A DNA stretch of 64,000 nt from Paracoccus sediminilitoris (GTDB taxonomy: Bacteria; Pseudomonadota; Alphaproteobacteria; Rhodobacterales; Rhodobacteraceae), in NCBI RefSeq assembly GCF_003259195.1, contig NZ_QJPK01000011.1, positions 1 through 64,000 of the forward strand, read 5' to 3'. Each line of letters starts with the position of its first letter. Position 1 is the first letter of the stretch. Both the position numbers and the translations under genes were made by a program. Shown piece after piece: positions 54,001 to 62,520 of this stretch. Below the pieces are notes generated by a model. That model was not told the origin of the DNA. It made no database searches and was given only the letters and a program-made list of their open reading frames with translations.

Positions 54001-55072
54001 CGTCGATGAAAACGGCGCCTCGGTCCTGGCGCTGGTGCGCAACGGCGATCTGGTCGCCAACCCCGATCTTGCGATCCGCACCGTGACGCTGAACTTCCTG
54101 ATCCCGAATGGCGACGGTTATCCCTTCGATCTGGCCAATCCCGATCGGGTGGACCTGTTCGATCTGGACAATGACGGCACCTCCGACGGGCTGCGCGAAG
54201 GGGTGGCCGATTTCGCCGATAACGGCACCGAGCAGGATGCCTTCGCGGAATATCTGGCGGCCAAACATGGCACCGCGCAGACGGCCTATGCCGAGGCCGA
54301 CACGGGCCGCGACCAGGATCTTGGCATCACCAATCTGGACTTCGTCACCCAGATGGTGCGCATGGATCAGGCCGGGACGGCGGACTGGTCGCAGATCACC
54401 CGGACCTTCGACGGAAACGGCACGCTGCGCGAACGTGTCATCGACGGCGATGATGGCACGATCACGACGCTCCGCTATGCCGCCGATGGGACCAAGCTGA
54501 CCGTCACCACCGCCGATGCCGCCGACCTGACGCCGCGCGCCACCAGCACCGATATCTTCGATGCCGAGGGCAACCTGTCGCGCCGCGAGGTCCTGCTGGA
54601 TGACGGCCGCACCAAGACAGCCATCTTCGAGGGCGGAGAGCGGATCGGCCAGCTGATCGAGGATGCGGACGGGTCCTCGATCGCCCGCAGCTTCCAGGAC
54701 GGCGTCCTGACCCAGACCCGCTGGACGGCTGCCGATGGCGACCAGAACGTCCGTGCCGAAGCCGGCGATGACATCGTCTTCGGTGGCATGGGCGATGACA
54801 AGCTGACTGGCGGCGCCGGGGACGACACCTTCGTCTTCTTCGAAGCGGGCTTTGGACAGGATCGCATCGCGGATTTCGACCTGGGCGGCGACGACCTGCT
54901 GGACCTGACCGGTCTGGGCATCCAGTCGCTGGCCGATCTGCAGGCCCTTGGAACGGTCCGCCAGCAGGGTGCGGATGTCGTCATCCAGTTCGACGAAGAC
55001 AGCATCACGCTGACGGGCAACCAGCTGAGCGATCTGAACGATCAGGACTTCTTCGTGCTGAACCTGGCCTGA
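48092..55072 (+). CDS. Giant secreted multi-domain nuclease/5'-nucleotidase with RTX-type end
   Basis: 2326 residues, acidic, no N-terminal signal peptide. Modules by residue: lamin-tail-like domain 1-160 (IFINEFHYDNAGADEGEFIEI), Calx-beta 165-275, ExeM-type OB-fold region 280-430, endonuclease/exonuclease/phosphatase domain about 585-930 (IASMNVLNFF, GLVELEND, LLGDLNSYASEDP, ASDHDPIVVGIDF), choice-of-anchor-I beta-propeller-like region 955-1430, calcineurin-like metallophosphatase plus 5'-nucleotidase C-domain 1436-2085 (LLHFSDQEGS, SLGNHEFDFG, VSIKNGGGIRAS). A final RTX stretch (GGMGDDKLTGGAGDDTFVF, about 2230) ends the chain. This suits type I secretion and degradation of extracellular DNA to nucleosides and phosphate. 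Confidence 0.85.
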   Translation: MTAIFINEFHYDNAGADEGEFIEIAGPAGTDLTGWSVALYNGNNGAMYGTLPLSGVLSDMGQGYGTLTVAAPGIQNGSPDAIALVDGAGAVVQFLGYEGIMTAVDGPAMGMTSVDVGVAEDGGTGIGMSLQLTGSGSQASDFTWAASADATPGAANAGQDFVSGPSVTTYAIADVQIAEGDDGIAQMVFTVTRSDGAGAASLDFATADGTATAGSDYAAASGTVDFADGQTSATIQIAITGDTDPELPETFSVTLTDPTGTLSITQATALGTILNDEVTLISTIQGNAETQGANPAGAYDNQDASPLVGQVVTVDAIVVGDFQDGDGDQGRSLGGFYLQEQDADADGDAGTSEGIFVFDGGFGTDVQIGDRVRVTGTVGEYFGQTQIGSVTDVQVLSQGNPMPTAAVLQLGGDVSRDQSGGYQADLEAHEGMLVTVPDTLTITEQFQLDRFNEITLFDTNGFEQTGPGDTTITGERPFTYSQFNTPDAAGNDAYLQEVGSRQVVYDDGLNQQNQPIGNLDGFQGYSDATAPSMGDTVTNLTGVLDYQWAGSATSGATWRIRATQDGQNTFEDTNPRPDAIAEVAGDIKIASMNVLNFFTSIDGSGNEGVGPGLDQQGRGADSVEEYDRQLDKLTTAIEGTGAHVIGLVELENDFLDPGMAPGANGAQGDRGLPIAAIVASLNESAGAQIWAWVDPGSEFVGDDAIAGGLIYRADMVQVAPGTAPAFLTDAQVDPALLAQSSTGSIFDGPSTSRASLATTFETLSGGDQMTVVVNHFKSKGGTGDGADADAGDGAGNFNNQRLLAAQALDDWLGTNPTGSDTPNMLLLGDLNSYASEDPLAYLIDTAGFVDLAAEFVELGYSYLFDAMLGGLDYALASLEMFNHIVDAIEWNINSDEADALDYNLDFGRDPSIFDGDTPYRASDHDPIVVGIDFDQDDSPVTPEIYDGATFEGDTAPTGALTLDHKGSFDLAGAEIAAHTGGRLYVTASSGLQIVDITDPVAPVLAKSIDFTGTDYGFATTDITSVATNGNLVAVALPADPKTDPGQVVILDLDGNLVTSFDVGALPDMLTFTPDGTKLLVANEGEPTDLSLSNPKGGVSVIDLATGTVTQVDFTAFDGQENALRQAGVRIFDGQSVSDDLEPEYIAVSADGLTAMVTLQEANAVAVLDLTTNSFDRIVPLGGKDFAGLLADFSDRDDGINLTTGNPVIGQFMPDAISSYTGADGRDYYVIANEGDDRDDFVPEGDSTRLQDVVLDPTAFPDAESLQADGNLGRLNVSGSSLLDGDIDGDGDIDQILTYGGRSFSILDLDGRMVFDSGDALERILAEQYPDLWDDGRSDNKGPEPEGVTIGQIGDSTYAFVGLERANTTMIFDITDTANVSFVTAAGQAGDTAPEGTLFIPAEDSPTGEALYIVTNEGSATIGIYGVEETQAPVSETFTLELLHFSDQEGSTGALADAPNLSAVLNGLRGQDLGGDGIADNTLTLSSGDAFIGSPFYDASQAVFGSKGIGDIQIQNELGVQAMSLGNHEFDFGTANLAGLISGDAPGDILGADFAGAMFPYLSANLDFSTDPNLAGLEVAGGQAPQAGTITSSVVMSMDSEQTGQTELVGIVGATTPTLARIASSGSVGIAPGAFDNNPTPEQLDALAAEIQAEVDALLAANPGMDKVILLAHMQVLGIEEQLAPRLSGVDVIVAGGSNTRLLDEDDRPRDGDSVQGRYPIFTTDADGNPIAVVNTDGSYKYVGRLVVDFDADGHIIPESYDAAVSGAYATDNQSVADLGAEDLVDPEIQAIVDQLEDQIVATQSNVFGYSNVFLNGNRTGTAIATDPDGVRTQETNLGNLTAMANLDYARDYDSSVMVSIKNGGGIRASIGETVVPAGATAPIRLPNGELIDGEGNVIKPAGAISQNDIASALAFNNGLSLVTMSPAELLQVLEHAAASAGGGAFGQFAGISFSFDPDLPAGERVTQADIVDENGASVLALVRNGDLVANPDLAIRTVTLNFLIPNGDGYPFDLANPDRVDLFDLDNDGTSDGLREGVADFADNGTEQDAFAEYLAAKHGTAQTAYAEADTGRDQDLGITNLDFVTQMVRMDQAGTADWSQITRTFDGNGTLRERVIDGDDGTITTLRYAADGTKLTVTTADAADLTPRATSTDIFDAEGNLSRREVLLDDGRTKTAIFEGGERIGQLIEDADGSSIARSFQDGVLTQTRWTAADGDQNVRAEAGDDIVFGGMGDDKLTGGAGDDTFVFFEAGFGQDRIADFDLGGDDLLDLTGLGIQSLADLQALGTVRQQGADVVIQFDEDSITLTGNQLSDLNDQDFFVLNLA

Positions 55073-55102
55073 TCCCCTGTCCCTTGCTGGATGCGTAACC
55101 CG

Positions 55103-55133
55103 CGCCCGCAGCCCCCTGAAAGGGCTGCGGGCG
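55103..55133. terminator. Hairpin terminator after the giant gene
   Basis: 12-bp GC-rich stem (CGCCCGCAGCCC / GGGCTGCGGGCG) with a 7-nt loop, followed by TTCTATT on the plus strand. It lies 30 nt after the stop and directly before the convergent gntR stop, so it may serve both directions. Confidence 0.75.
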
Positions 55134-55135
55134 TT

Positions 55136-55795
55136 CTATTGTCCGTCGATGCGCGCAAAAGCGGCCATGACCACCCGTTCCGACTGGTCCAAATAGGTCG
55201 CCAGCCGTTCGCTGGCAGCCTGGGGCTGGCCCTGTTGCAGCAGATCGACGATCTGCCGGTTGGCCTCGATGAAGGGGGCGTGCAGCAATTCGGGCGTGTC
55301 CATCAACCCGAAGGCCAGGCGCAGTTCGGCGGTGATCTGGGCAAAGAACCCCGCCAGCCGGGGGCTGTCGGTCAGATCCACGATTGCCGCGTGAAAGGCC
55401 ATGTTCGCGCTGCCGACGCCCAGCCAGTCGTCGCGGTCGCGGCATTGCAGCGCCTCCGCCACGGCCTGCGCCATCCGGCCTACCGCGGCATGGCGGGGCC
55501 AGGCCTGGGCCAGTGCCGGGATCTCGATCAGGCGGCGGATGCGATAGATGTCCAGGATCGTCCCCATCGACGGCACCGCCACCGACATGCCGCGATTGGG
55601 CAGATGGGTCAGCAGCCCTTCGCGGGTCAGCAGGCGAAAGACCTCGCGCAGAGTGTTGCGCGACACCTCCAGCTCGGCTGCCAGCCGGGCCTCCGACAGG
55701 CGCTCGCCGGGGTGCAACTTACCCGATACCAGTCTGGCGCGCAGTCGGCTGGCTGTTTCCTCGGCCAATCCCGGAGTGGTTGTCTGGCTTGTCAT
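55136..55795 (-). CDS. GntR/FadR-family regulator (probable regulator of the 5-oxoproline operon)
   Basis: 219 residues. Winged-helix N-terminus (LRARLVSGKLHPGERLSEARLAAELEVSRNTLREVFRLLTREGLL, PNRGMSVAVP) and FCD effector domain with FHAAIVDLTDSPRLAGFF. The ATG has AGGGACA upstream. It is divergent from the NRAMP-like/pxp operon, with a TTGTTCAACAA palindrome in the gap, so it likely controls that operon in response to a small acid. Confidence 0.85.
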   Translation of the reverse strand: MTSQTTTPGLAEETASRLRARLVSGKLHPGERLSEARLAAELEVSRNTLREVFRLLTREGLLTHLPNRGMSVAVPSMGTILDIYRIRRLIEIPALAQAWPRHAAVGRMAQAVAEALQCRDRDDWLGVGSANMAFHAAIVDLTDSPRLAGFFAQITAELRLAFGLMDTPELLHAPFIEANRQIVDLLQQGQPQAASERLATYLDQSERVVMAAFARIDGQ

Positions 55796-55902
55796 GGTCT
55801 GTCCCTGTTTGCGCCCCAGATTGATCGAATCGCCGCCCAATGAACAAGAGCCGAGGACGGAATGCCTGATTTATCGGCAATGATGCGGCGAAAGAGGACT
55901 TA

Positions 55903-55913
55903 TTGTTCAACAA
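55903..55913. promoter_or_regulatory. Candidate GntR operator
   Basis: TTGTTCAACAA, a perfect palindrome around one central base, in the 213-nt region between the gntR gene and the NRAMP-like gene. Size and shape fit FadR-subfamily sites. Confidence 0.5.
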
Positions 55914-56008
55914 AGCACTGCATATCGTCATAAAAAAGTTGACCGATCATGGGTGCGGCGGGCAGCCTGTGAGCAATCAAGACATCAGATCCAGGGAGGA
56001 TCCCGCCC

Positions 56009-57235
56009 ATGCACGTTTCCGAACGGCCCGACACTGCAGCCCTGCGCGGAGGCCTGATCGCCGCGATCTTCCTGATGGCGACATCGGCCATCGGGCCGGG
56101 TTTCATCACCCAGACCGCCACCTTCACGGCCCGCATGGGATCGGCCTTCGCCTTTGCGATCCTGGTGTCGGTGATCATCGATTTCGTGGTCCAGCTGAAC
56201 ATCTGGCGCATCACCGCGCTGACCGGGCGGCGGGCCTCGCAGACGGCGAACATGGCGATCCCCGGGGCGGGCTTCCTGCTTGCGGTGCTGGTCATCATCG
56301 GCGGTCTGGCCTTCAACGTCGGCAACATCGCGGGCGCGGGCCTTGGCCTGAACGCGATGCTGGGGCTGGACCCCAAGATCGGCGGCGCCCTGTCGGCGGT
56401 GCTGGCCATCGCCATCTTCCTGTCGCACCGCGCGGGCCTGCTGCTGGACCGGATGATCGTGGGGCTGGGGCTGGTGATGATCGTGTTGACGATCTTTGTC
56501 GCGCTGGTGTCGAACCCGCCCGTCGGCGAGGCGCTGCGTCAGGCGGTCTTCCCGGACTTCATCGATTTCGCCACCATCACCACCATCGTCGGCGGCACGG
56601 TCGGCGGCTATATCACCTATTCCGGCGCGCATCGCCTGCTGGACAAAGGCCTGACCGGGCCCGAGAACCTGTCCGCCGTGACCCGCGCCGCCCTGACCGG
56701 CATCGCGGTGACGGGCGTCATGCGCTTCATCCTGTTCCTGGCCATCCTGGGCGTGGTCGCATCCGGCGTGACGCTGGACCTGTCGGGCCAGGCGGCCAAT
56801 CCGGCTGCACAGGCCTTTTCGGTCGCGGCGGGCGAATGGGGCATGCGCGTCTTTGGCATCGTCTTGTGGGCGGCGGCGCTGACCTCGGTCATCGGGGCGG
56901 CCTATACCTCGGTCAGCTTTCTCGACGTCTTCGGCGTTCGGTCCGAACGCGCGCGCAGCTTGGCCACCGTCGCCTTCATCGCCTTTTCGCTGGCAGTCTA
57001 TGTCGCGATGGGGACGGCACCGGCGGCGATCCTGGTCTTCGTCGGTGGCTTCAACGGGTTGATCCTGCCCATCGGTCTGACGATCTTTACCTATATCGGC
57101 TTCGCACGCAGCGACCTGATGGGCGGGCACCGTTACAACCGCATCCTGCTGTGGGCCAGCGCCATCACCTGCGCGTTGACTTGGTACATGGGGGCGGTTT
57201 CGGTCAGCAGCATCTTTGCCTTCCTGGGCCAATAA
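56009..57235 (+). CDS. NRAMP-family transporter of the 5-oxoproline cluster (YcsG-like)
   Basis: 408 residues with about 11 membrane helices and the NRAMP helix-1 motif in a changed form ([18 protein letters not shown]). The canonical metal-binding DPGN is replaced by GPGF, so divalent metal transport is doubtful. Homologues such as Bacillus YcsG lie beside pxpABC. It likely imports 5-oxoproline or a related acid. AGGGAGGATCC precedes the ATG. First gene of the operon. Confidence 0.82.
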   Translation: MHVSERPDTAALRGGLIAAIFLMATSAIGPGFITQTATFTARMGSAFAFAILVSVIIDFVVQLNIWRITALTGRRASQTANMAIPGAGFLLAVLVIIGGLAFNVGNIAGAGLGLNAMLGLDPKIGGALSAVLAIAIFLSHRAGLLLDRMIVGLGLVMIVLTIFVALVSNPPVGEALRQAVFPDFIDFATITTIVGGTVGGYITYSGAHRLLDKGLTGPENLSAVTRAALTGIAVTGVMRFILFLAILGVVASGVTLDLSGQAANPAAQAFSVAAGEWGMRVFGIVLWAAALTSVIGAAYTSVSFLDVFGVRSERARSLATVAFIAFSLAVYVAMGTAPAAILVFVGGFNGLILPIGLTIFTYIGFARSDLMGGHRYNRILLWASAITCALTWYMGAVSVSSIFAFLGQ

Positions 57236-57246
57236 GGGGGAACACC

Positions 57247-58014
57247 ATGACGACGATCGACCTGAACAGCGACCTTGGCGAAGGCTATGGCGCCTGGCAG
57301 ATGGGCGATGACGCCGCGATGCTGGACATCGTCAGTTCGGCCAACGTGGCCTGCGGGTTTCACGCGGGCGATCCGCGAGGGCTGATGGCGACGCTGGAAC
57401 AGGCCGCCGCGCGCGGTGTGGCGGTGGGGGCGCATGTCTCCTATCCCGACCGCGTGGGGTTCGGTCGTCGCAACATGGATGTGGCCCCCGTCGAGCTGTG
57501 CGCCGATGTGATCTATCAGATCGGCGCGCTGCAGGGCTTGGCGCGGGCGGCGGGCACGCGCGTCACCTATGTCAAGCCGCATGGTGCGCTCTATAACACC
57601 ATCGCGCAGGATGCGGGGCAGGGGGACGCGGTCATCGCGGCGATCCGCGCCATCGACCCGGATCTGGTGCTGATGGGCTTGGCCGGCGCGCCGATCCTGG
57701 ACCGCGCCCGCGCCGCCGGTCTGCGCGTCGTGGCCGAGGCTTTTGCCGACCGCGCCTATACGCCCGAAGGGGCGCTGGTCTCGCGCCGCCAGCCCGGCGC
57801 CGTGCTGCATGATCCCGAAACCGTCGCCGCGCGCATGGTTCAGCTGGCGACCACCGGGGTCATCCAGGCCGTGGACGGGTCGGACCTGCATCTGCAGGCC
57901 GACAGCATCTGCGTGCATGGCGACAGCCGGGGCGCGGTGCAGATGGCGGCGCAGATCCGTCAGGCGCTGTTGGCGCAGGGCGTGACCATCGCAGCCTTCG
58001 CAGGTGCCGCATGA
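57247..58014 (+). CDS. pxpA: 5-oxoprolinase subunit PxpA (LamB/YcsF family)
   Basis: 255 residues: [62 protein letters not shown]. These are the classic YcsF/PxpA motifs. With PxpB and PxpC it hydrolyses 5-oxoproline to glutamate using ATP. It overlaps the next gene by ATGA. Confidence 0.94.
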   Translation: MTTIDLNSDLGEGYGAWQMGDDAAMLDIVSSANVACGFHAGDPRGLMATLEQAAARGVAVGAHVSYPDRVGFGRRNMDVAPVELCADVIYQIGALQGLARAAGTRVTYVKPHGALYNTIAQDAGQGDAVIAAIRAIDPDLVLMGLAGAPILDRARAAGLRVVAEAFADRAYTPEGALVSRRQPGAVLHDPETVAARMVQLATTGVIQAVDGSDLHLQADSICVHGDSRGAVQMAAQIRQALLAQGVTIAAFAGAA

Positions 58015-58781
58015 CCCCGGCCGAGGCACGGGCCATCTGCCGCAACGGCCCCCCGCGCCCGACCGCCGGAATGGCGCGCGGGTTCACCCAATGCAACATG
58101 ATATCTCTGCCGCGGGATTGGGCCTGGGATTTTCTGCTGTTCGCGCAGCGCAACCCCAAGCCCTGCCCGGTTCTGGATGTCACCGACCCCGGCAGCCATG
58201 TGACCGCACTGGCCCCCGATGCCGATCTGCGCCGGGACATTCCGCTCTATCGCATCTGGCGCGACGGCGTGCTGGCGCAGGAAACGCCCGATGCGACCGA
58301 TGCGTGGGCCGAACACCCCGATCTGGTCAGCTTCCTGATCGGCTGTTCCTTCACCTTCGAGGCAGGTCTGCTGGCGGCGGGCATTCCCGTCGCCCATGTC
58401 GAACAGGGCTGCAACGTGCCGATGTATCTGACCGACCGCGAATGCCGCCCCGCGGGTCGGCTGTCGGGGCGGATGGTGGTGTCCATGCGACCCATCCCGG
58501 CCGATCGCGTGTCCGAGGCCGTGATGATCTCGGGGCGGATGCCTGCGGTGCATGGGGCACCGGTGCATGTAGGCGACCCAGCCACACTGGGCATCACCGA
58601 TCTGTCGCGGCCCGATTTCGGCGATCCGGTGGCGATCGAACCGGGACAGGTGCCGGTCTTCTGGGCCTGCGGGGTGACGCCGCAGGCGGCGGTCATGGCA
58701 TCGCGTCCGCCCTTTGCCATCACCCATGCACCGGGGCACATGTTCATCACCGACACGCCCGACACGCGGTGGCAGACATGA
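58011..58781 (+). CDS. DUF1445/YcsI-family putative hydro-lyase
   Basis: 256 residues with the UPF0317 motifs [43 protein letters not shown] and [32 protein letters not shown]. The same family occurs as part of mammalian D-glutamate cyclase and beside pxp genes in bacteria. It could therefore act on D-glutamate/5-oxo-D-proline, feeding the neighbouring 5-oxoprolinase. The catalytic role is inferred. It overlaps both neighbours by four bases. Confidence 0.85.
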   Translation: MTPAEARAICRNGPPRPTAGMARGFTQCNMISLPRDWAWDFLLFAQRNPKPCPVLDVTDPGSHVTALAPDADLRRDIPLYRIWRDGVLAQETPDATDAWAEHPDLVSFLIGCSFTFEAGLLAAGIPVAHVEQGCNVPMYLTDRECRPAGRLSGRMVVSMRPIPADRVSEAVMISGRMPAVHGAPVHVGDPATLGITDLSRPDFGDPVAIEPGQVPVFWACGVTPQAAVMASRPPFAITHAPGHMFITDTPDTRWQT

Positions 58782-60346
58782 CCGCGCGTTTCCTGCCCGT
58801 CGGCCCCCGCTGCCTGCTGGTCGAGCTGGCCGATCTGGATGCGACCCTGGCCCTGTTCGACGCGCTGCGGGCCGATCCCGTTCCCGGCGTGGCCGAGATC
58901 GTCCCCGCAGCCCGCACGCTGATGATCACCACGGGTCCCGGGGTGGCAGCTGATGCGACGTTGGCAGGGGCCATCGCCCATCGCCAGCCCGCCCCCGGCA
59001 CGGTCCCTGCGCCGCGCAGCACCGAGACGGTGGAAATCCCCGTCACCTATGACGGCGAGGATCTGCGTGACGTGGCCGACCATATGGGCCTGACCACCGA
59101 TCAGGTCATCGCCGCCCACCAGGAGGTGCTGTGGCAGGTGGCCTTTTGCGGCTTTGCACCCGGTTTTGCCTATATGACCTGCGACGATGCCCGCTTTGAC
59201 CTGCCGCGCCGTTCCGCGCCGCGCACCCGCATCCCGGCAGGGTCGGTCGCGCTGGCGGGCCGGTTCTGCGGCGTTTATCCGCAGGAAACGCCCGGTGGCT
59301 GGCAGTTGATCGGCCGGACCGAGCTGCCGATGTTCGACCTGACCCGCGACCCTTCGGCCTTGCTGCGTCCCGGTGTGCGGGCGCGCTTTGTCGAAGGGGC
59401 TGCCAAAGTTCATGTCGTGCCAACACCCGCGCCCGCGACAACCCAGACCGGCTTGGCCGTGGTCCAGACCGCCTTTCCGATTCTGGTGCAGGATGCAGGG
59501 CGGATGGGGCAGGCGGGGCAGGGGGTCTCGGCCTCGGGGGCGTTGGATCTGGGGGCGCTGCGGCGCGCGAACCGCGCGGTGGGCAATCCTGCAAACGACC
59601 CGGCGCTGGAAATCACCCTTGGTCCTGTCCGCCTGCGCGCCGATTGCGCCATGACTTTGGCCTTGGCCGGCGCGGGGCAGGCGTTGGTGATCCATCCGCA
59701 GGGCCGCACGACCGTTGCGCCGGGCGCAGCCTTTGCGCTGGATGCGGGCGATGAGGTCCAGATCGATCCGCCCGCGCGCGGCATGCGCAGCTATCTGGCG
59801 CTGCGCGGTGGGTTCGATGTGACGCCGGTTCTGGGGTCCGCCGCGACGGACACGCTGGCCCATGTCGGCCCGCCCGCGCTGACATCCGGCGACGCCATCG
59901 CGCCTGCCGGACGTCCCGCCGGCGCGGTGGCGGATCCGCAACCCGCCCCCATCCTGCCCGCCGGCGATCAGGTCGTCGAACTGCCCGTGACGCTTGGACC
60001 GCGCACGGATTGGTTCAGCGCCGAGATGGTCGCACGGTTCCTGGATCAGGACTGGCAGGTGACGGCCCAATCCTCGCGCGTGGGGATACGGCTGTCGGGT
60101 GATGCGCTGAGCCGCGATGCCAACGAACTGCCGTCCGAGGGCACGGCCACCGGTGCCATCCAGATCCCGCATTCCGGTCAGCCGGTGCTGTTTCTGGCCG
60201 ATCACCCGCTGACCGGCGGCTATCCCGTCATCGCCACGGTCCAGCCGCAGGCGCTGGATCTGGCCGGTCAGATCCCGCCCGGCGCGCGCATCCGCTTCGT
60301 CACCGACGCTCCCTTCGCCCCCATCACCCCGGAAGGCCAACCATGA
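58778..60346 (+). CDS. pxpBC: Fused 5-oxoprolinase subunits PxpB-PxpC
   Basis: 522 residues. PxpB (KipI/AHS1) occupies about 1-215 ([62 protein letters not shown]). PxpC (KipA/AHS2) occupies about 220-520 ([77 protein letters not shown]). These are separate in Bacillus and joined here. The same AHS1-AHS2 pair forms the carboxyltransferase part of urea carboxylase. Confidence 0.93.
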   Translation: MTARFLPVGPRCLLVELADLDATLALFDALRADPVPGVAEIVPAARTLMITTGPGVAADATLAGAIAHRQPAPGTVPAPRSTETVEIPVTYDGEDLRDVADHMGLTTDQVIAAHQEVLWQVAFCGFAPGFAYMTCDDARFDLPRRSAPRTRIPAGSVALAGRFCGVYPQETPGGWQLIGRTELPMFDLTRDPSALLRPGVRARFVEGAAKVHVVPTPAPATTQTGLAVVQTAFPILVQDAGRMGQAGQGVSASGALDLGALRRANRAVGNPANDPALEITLGPVRLRADCAMTLALAGAGQALVIHPQGRTTVAPGAAFALDAGDEVQIDPPARGMRSYLALRGGFDVTPVLGSAATDTLAHVGPPALTSGDAIAPAGRPAGAVADPQPAPILPAGDQVVELPVTLGPRTDWFSAEMVARFLDQDWQVTAQSSRVGIRLSGDALSRDANELPSEGTATGAIQIPHSGQPVLFLADHPLTGGYPVIATVQPQALDLAGQIPPGARIRFVTDAPFAPITPEGQP

Positions 60347-62112
60347 CCCTGTTCCATGACAGCGCCGATCTGCGCCCCATCGACCGCCTGCTGATCGCCA
60401 ATCGCGGCGAAATCGCTCTGCGCGTGATCCGCGCCTGCCGCGATATGGGGATCGAAACCATCGCCGTCTATGCCGATCCCGACCGGGATGCACCCTTCGT
60501 GCGCATGGCCGACCACGCCTATGCGCTGGACGGGTTCCGACCAGGCGACACCTATCTGGATCAAGGCAAGATCCTGAAGATCGCGGCACGCGCGGGCGCC
60601 GACGCGATCCATCCGGGCTATGGCTTCCTGTCGGAAAACGCTGATTTCGCCCGCGCCGTGCAGGATGCGGGCCTGATCTGGGTCGGGCCCGATCCAGATG
60701 TCATCGACGCACTTGGCGACAAGATCCGTGCGCGCGAGATCGCGCAGGCGGTCGGGGCGCCTCTGGTTGCGGGCAGTCCGGGTCCGGTGGACAGCGGCGC
60801 GGATGCGCTGGCCTTTGCGCGCGAATACGGGCTGCCCATCGCCATCAAGGCGGCCTTCGGCGGCGGCGGTCGCGGCATGAAGGTCGCGTGGGATCTGGAC
60901 GAGGTCGAAGAGCTGTTCGACAGCGCGGTGCGCGAGGCCGTGACGGCCTTTGGTCGCGGCGAATGCTTCATCGAGCAGTTCCTGGACCGCCCCCGCCATA
61001 TCGAGGCGCAGGTCTTGGGCGACCGCCACGGCACGGTCAAGGTCCTGGGCACCCGCGATTGTTCGCTGCAACGGCGCAACCAGAAGCTGGTCGAGGAAGC
61101 GCCCACCCCTTTCCTGACCGACGAACAGCGCGGCCGCATCCATGATTCCGCCCGAGCAATCTGCGCCTATGCGGGTTACAGCGGTGCCGGTACCGTCGAA
61201 TTCCTGCTGTCGGCCAATGGCACGATCTCGTTTCTTGAGGTGAACACCCGATTGCAGGTCGAACATCCGGTGACCGAGGAAACGACCGGCATCGACCTGG
61301 TCGCCGCGATGATCCGCGTGGCGCAGGGTGCCGCGATTGCCGATGACAGCGTGCCCACCCCCCGCGGCCATGCGATCGAGTTCCGCATCAATGCCGAGGA
61401 TCCGGGCCGCGGCTTTCTGCCGACCCCCGGCCCCATCGACCTGTGGCAGCCGCCGGGTGGTCCCGGCATCCGCTTGGACAGCGGTGTCGAACAGGGCGGG
61501 CAGGTCGCCGGCAGCTTTGACAGCATGATGGCCAAGCTGATCGTGACGGGGGCGGATCGCCGGCAGGCCTTGGCCCGTGCGGTGCGCGCGCTGGACGAAT
61601 TCCGGATCGGGGGCGTGGCCTCGGTCCTGCCCTTCCATCGCGCGGTCGTCATGGCGCCCGAGTTTCGGGCCGAGGATGGCGATTTCGGCGTTCACTGTCG
61701 CTGGATCGAAACCGATTTCGCCGAACGGCTGGCGGCCGCCGTCGCGCCTGCCGACCGTGTGACACCCGCCCCCGAAACCCCCATGCTGCGGCTGTCCATC
61801 GAGATCGACGGCAAGCGCCATAACCTGTCCCTGCCGCAGGGCATCCTGTCCGCCGCCCCACCGTCGGGCGGGCCTGAAAAGGCTGAAACCGCGCCCGAAC
61901 CGGGCGCCGTCACCGCCCCCGTAGCCGGCATCCTGTCCCTGTGGCAGGCCGAGGACGGGGCCCAGATCACCGAAGGCCAGGTCATCGCGGTGATCGAGGC
62001 GATGAAGATGGAAACGCGAATTGAAGCCCCCCGCGCGGGCCGACTGACGCACAAGGCCAGGCAGGGCGAGACCTTGGCCCATGGCGCGCCGATCGCGGTG
62101 ATCGAGGCCTGA
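60343..62112 (+). CDS. Biotin carboxylase-BCCP fusion protein
   Basis: 589 residues. Biotin carboxylase (ATP-grasp) occupies about 15-460 (RLLIANRGEIALRVIRAC, IHPGYGFLSENADFA, FGGGGRGMKV, EVNTRLQVEHPVTEETTG). A linker and a biotinyl domain follow, with the EAMKMET lysine near 556. It is similar to the alpha subunit of acyl-CoA carboxylases, but no acyl-CoA carboxyltransferase is nearby. It overlaps pxpBC by ATGA. With PxpB-PxpC it reconstitutes the domain set of urea carboxylase, so it may carboxylate 5-oxoproline or a related compound in this operon. Confidence 0.9.
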   Translation: MTLFHDSADLRPIDRLLIANRGEIALRVIRACRDMGIETIAVYADPDRDAPFVRMADHAYALDGFRPGDTYLDQGKILKIAARAGADAIHPGYGFLSENADFARAVQDAGLIWVGPDPDVIDALGDKIRAREIAQAVGAPLVAGSPGPVDSGADALAFAREYGLPIAIKAAFGGGGRGMKVAWDLDEVEELFDSAVREAVTAFGRGECFIEQFLDRPRHIEAQVLGDRHGTVKVLGTRDCSLQRRNQKLVEEAPTPFLTDEQRGRIHDSARAICAYAGYSGAGTVEFLLSANGTISFLEVNTRLQVEHPVTEETTGIDLVAAMIRVAQGAAIADDSVPTPRGHAIEFRINAEDPGRGFLPTPGPIDLWQPPGGPGIRLDSGVEQGGQVAGSFDSMMAKLIVTGADRRQALARAVRALDEFRIGGVASVLPFHRAVVMAPEFRAEDGDFGVHCRWIETDFAERLAAAVAPADRVTPAPETPMLRLSIEIDGKRHNLSLPQGILSAAPPSGGPEKAETAPEPGAVTAPVAGILSLWQAEDGAQITEGQVIAVIEAMKMETRIEAPRAGRLTHKARQGETLAHGAPIAVIEA

Positions 62113-62120
62113 CGACCCTA

Positions 62121-62146
62121 GTCCTGCCCATGAAACCGGGCAGGAC
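62121..62146 (+). terminator. Hairpin after the 5-oxoproline operon
   Basis: GTCCTGCCC and GGGCAGGAC arms (9 bp) around an 8-nt loop, 8 nt after the stop, followed by CCTTGG. A stem-loop end without a long T-run. Confidence 0.6.
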
Positions 62147-62271
62147 CCTTGGTCGGGGGTGCAGGACGTGCAGATTTATGCGCGCGATCCCGCCCAAGCG
62201 ATACCGACTTGTGGCTTCATGCGCTTTGTATTGCTAGCTTTAACTTTTAAGCGTTGCGATTTTACGAGGCC

Positions 62272-62520
62272 ATGATGACCCAGACCGTCGACATGATAGG
62301 CCACGATTCCCCATCCTTGGTGGGTCGGGCGGATTTCACCCTGGAGATGATCCGAAATCTGCTTGTCGTGGCCGAAGCGACCGGAGAGGGGCGGCCGATC
62401 ACGGTCGAATTCCGCAGTTTCGGCATCTGGGCCCTGACCCCCGAAGGACACAGGCTGTTTGTCGGCCATGTCGAACGCACGCATCCCGACACGGCCGAAC
62501 CGCCTCAGCCCGCCACATAG
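62272..62520 (+). CDS. Small protein paralogous to the AHL-synthase operon protein
   Basis: 82 residues. Core: ADFTLEMIRNLLVVAEATG, ITVEFRSFGIWALTPEG, LFVGHVE. It lines up with the 69-residue product at 31949-32158 (AEFSRDMVETML, LQVEVTSWGLWLP, FLGLAK). Family unknown to me. It starts at one of two adjacent ATGs after GAGG, in an AT-rich promoter-like stretch (62220-62270). Its last 16 nt overlap the 3' end of the dehydrogenase on the other strand. Confidence 0.7.
   Translation: MMTQTVDMIGHDSPSLVGRADFTLEMIRNLLVVAEATGEGRPITVEFRSFGIWALTPEGHRLFVGHVERTHPDTAEPPQPAT

Noticed and set aside
60343..62112. Acetyl-CoA carboxylase AccC/AccB or methylcrotonyl-CoA carboxylase alpha
   Set aside because: Possible by domain, but no acyl-CoA carboxyltransferase is nearby and it is coupled to pxpBC, so a specific name is not justified.
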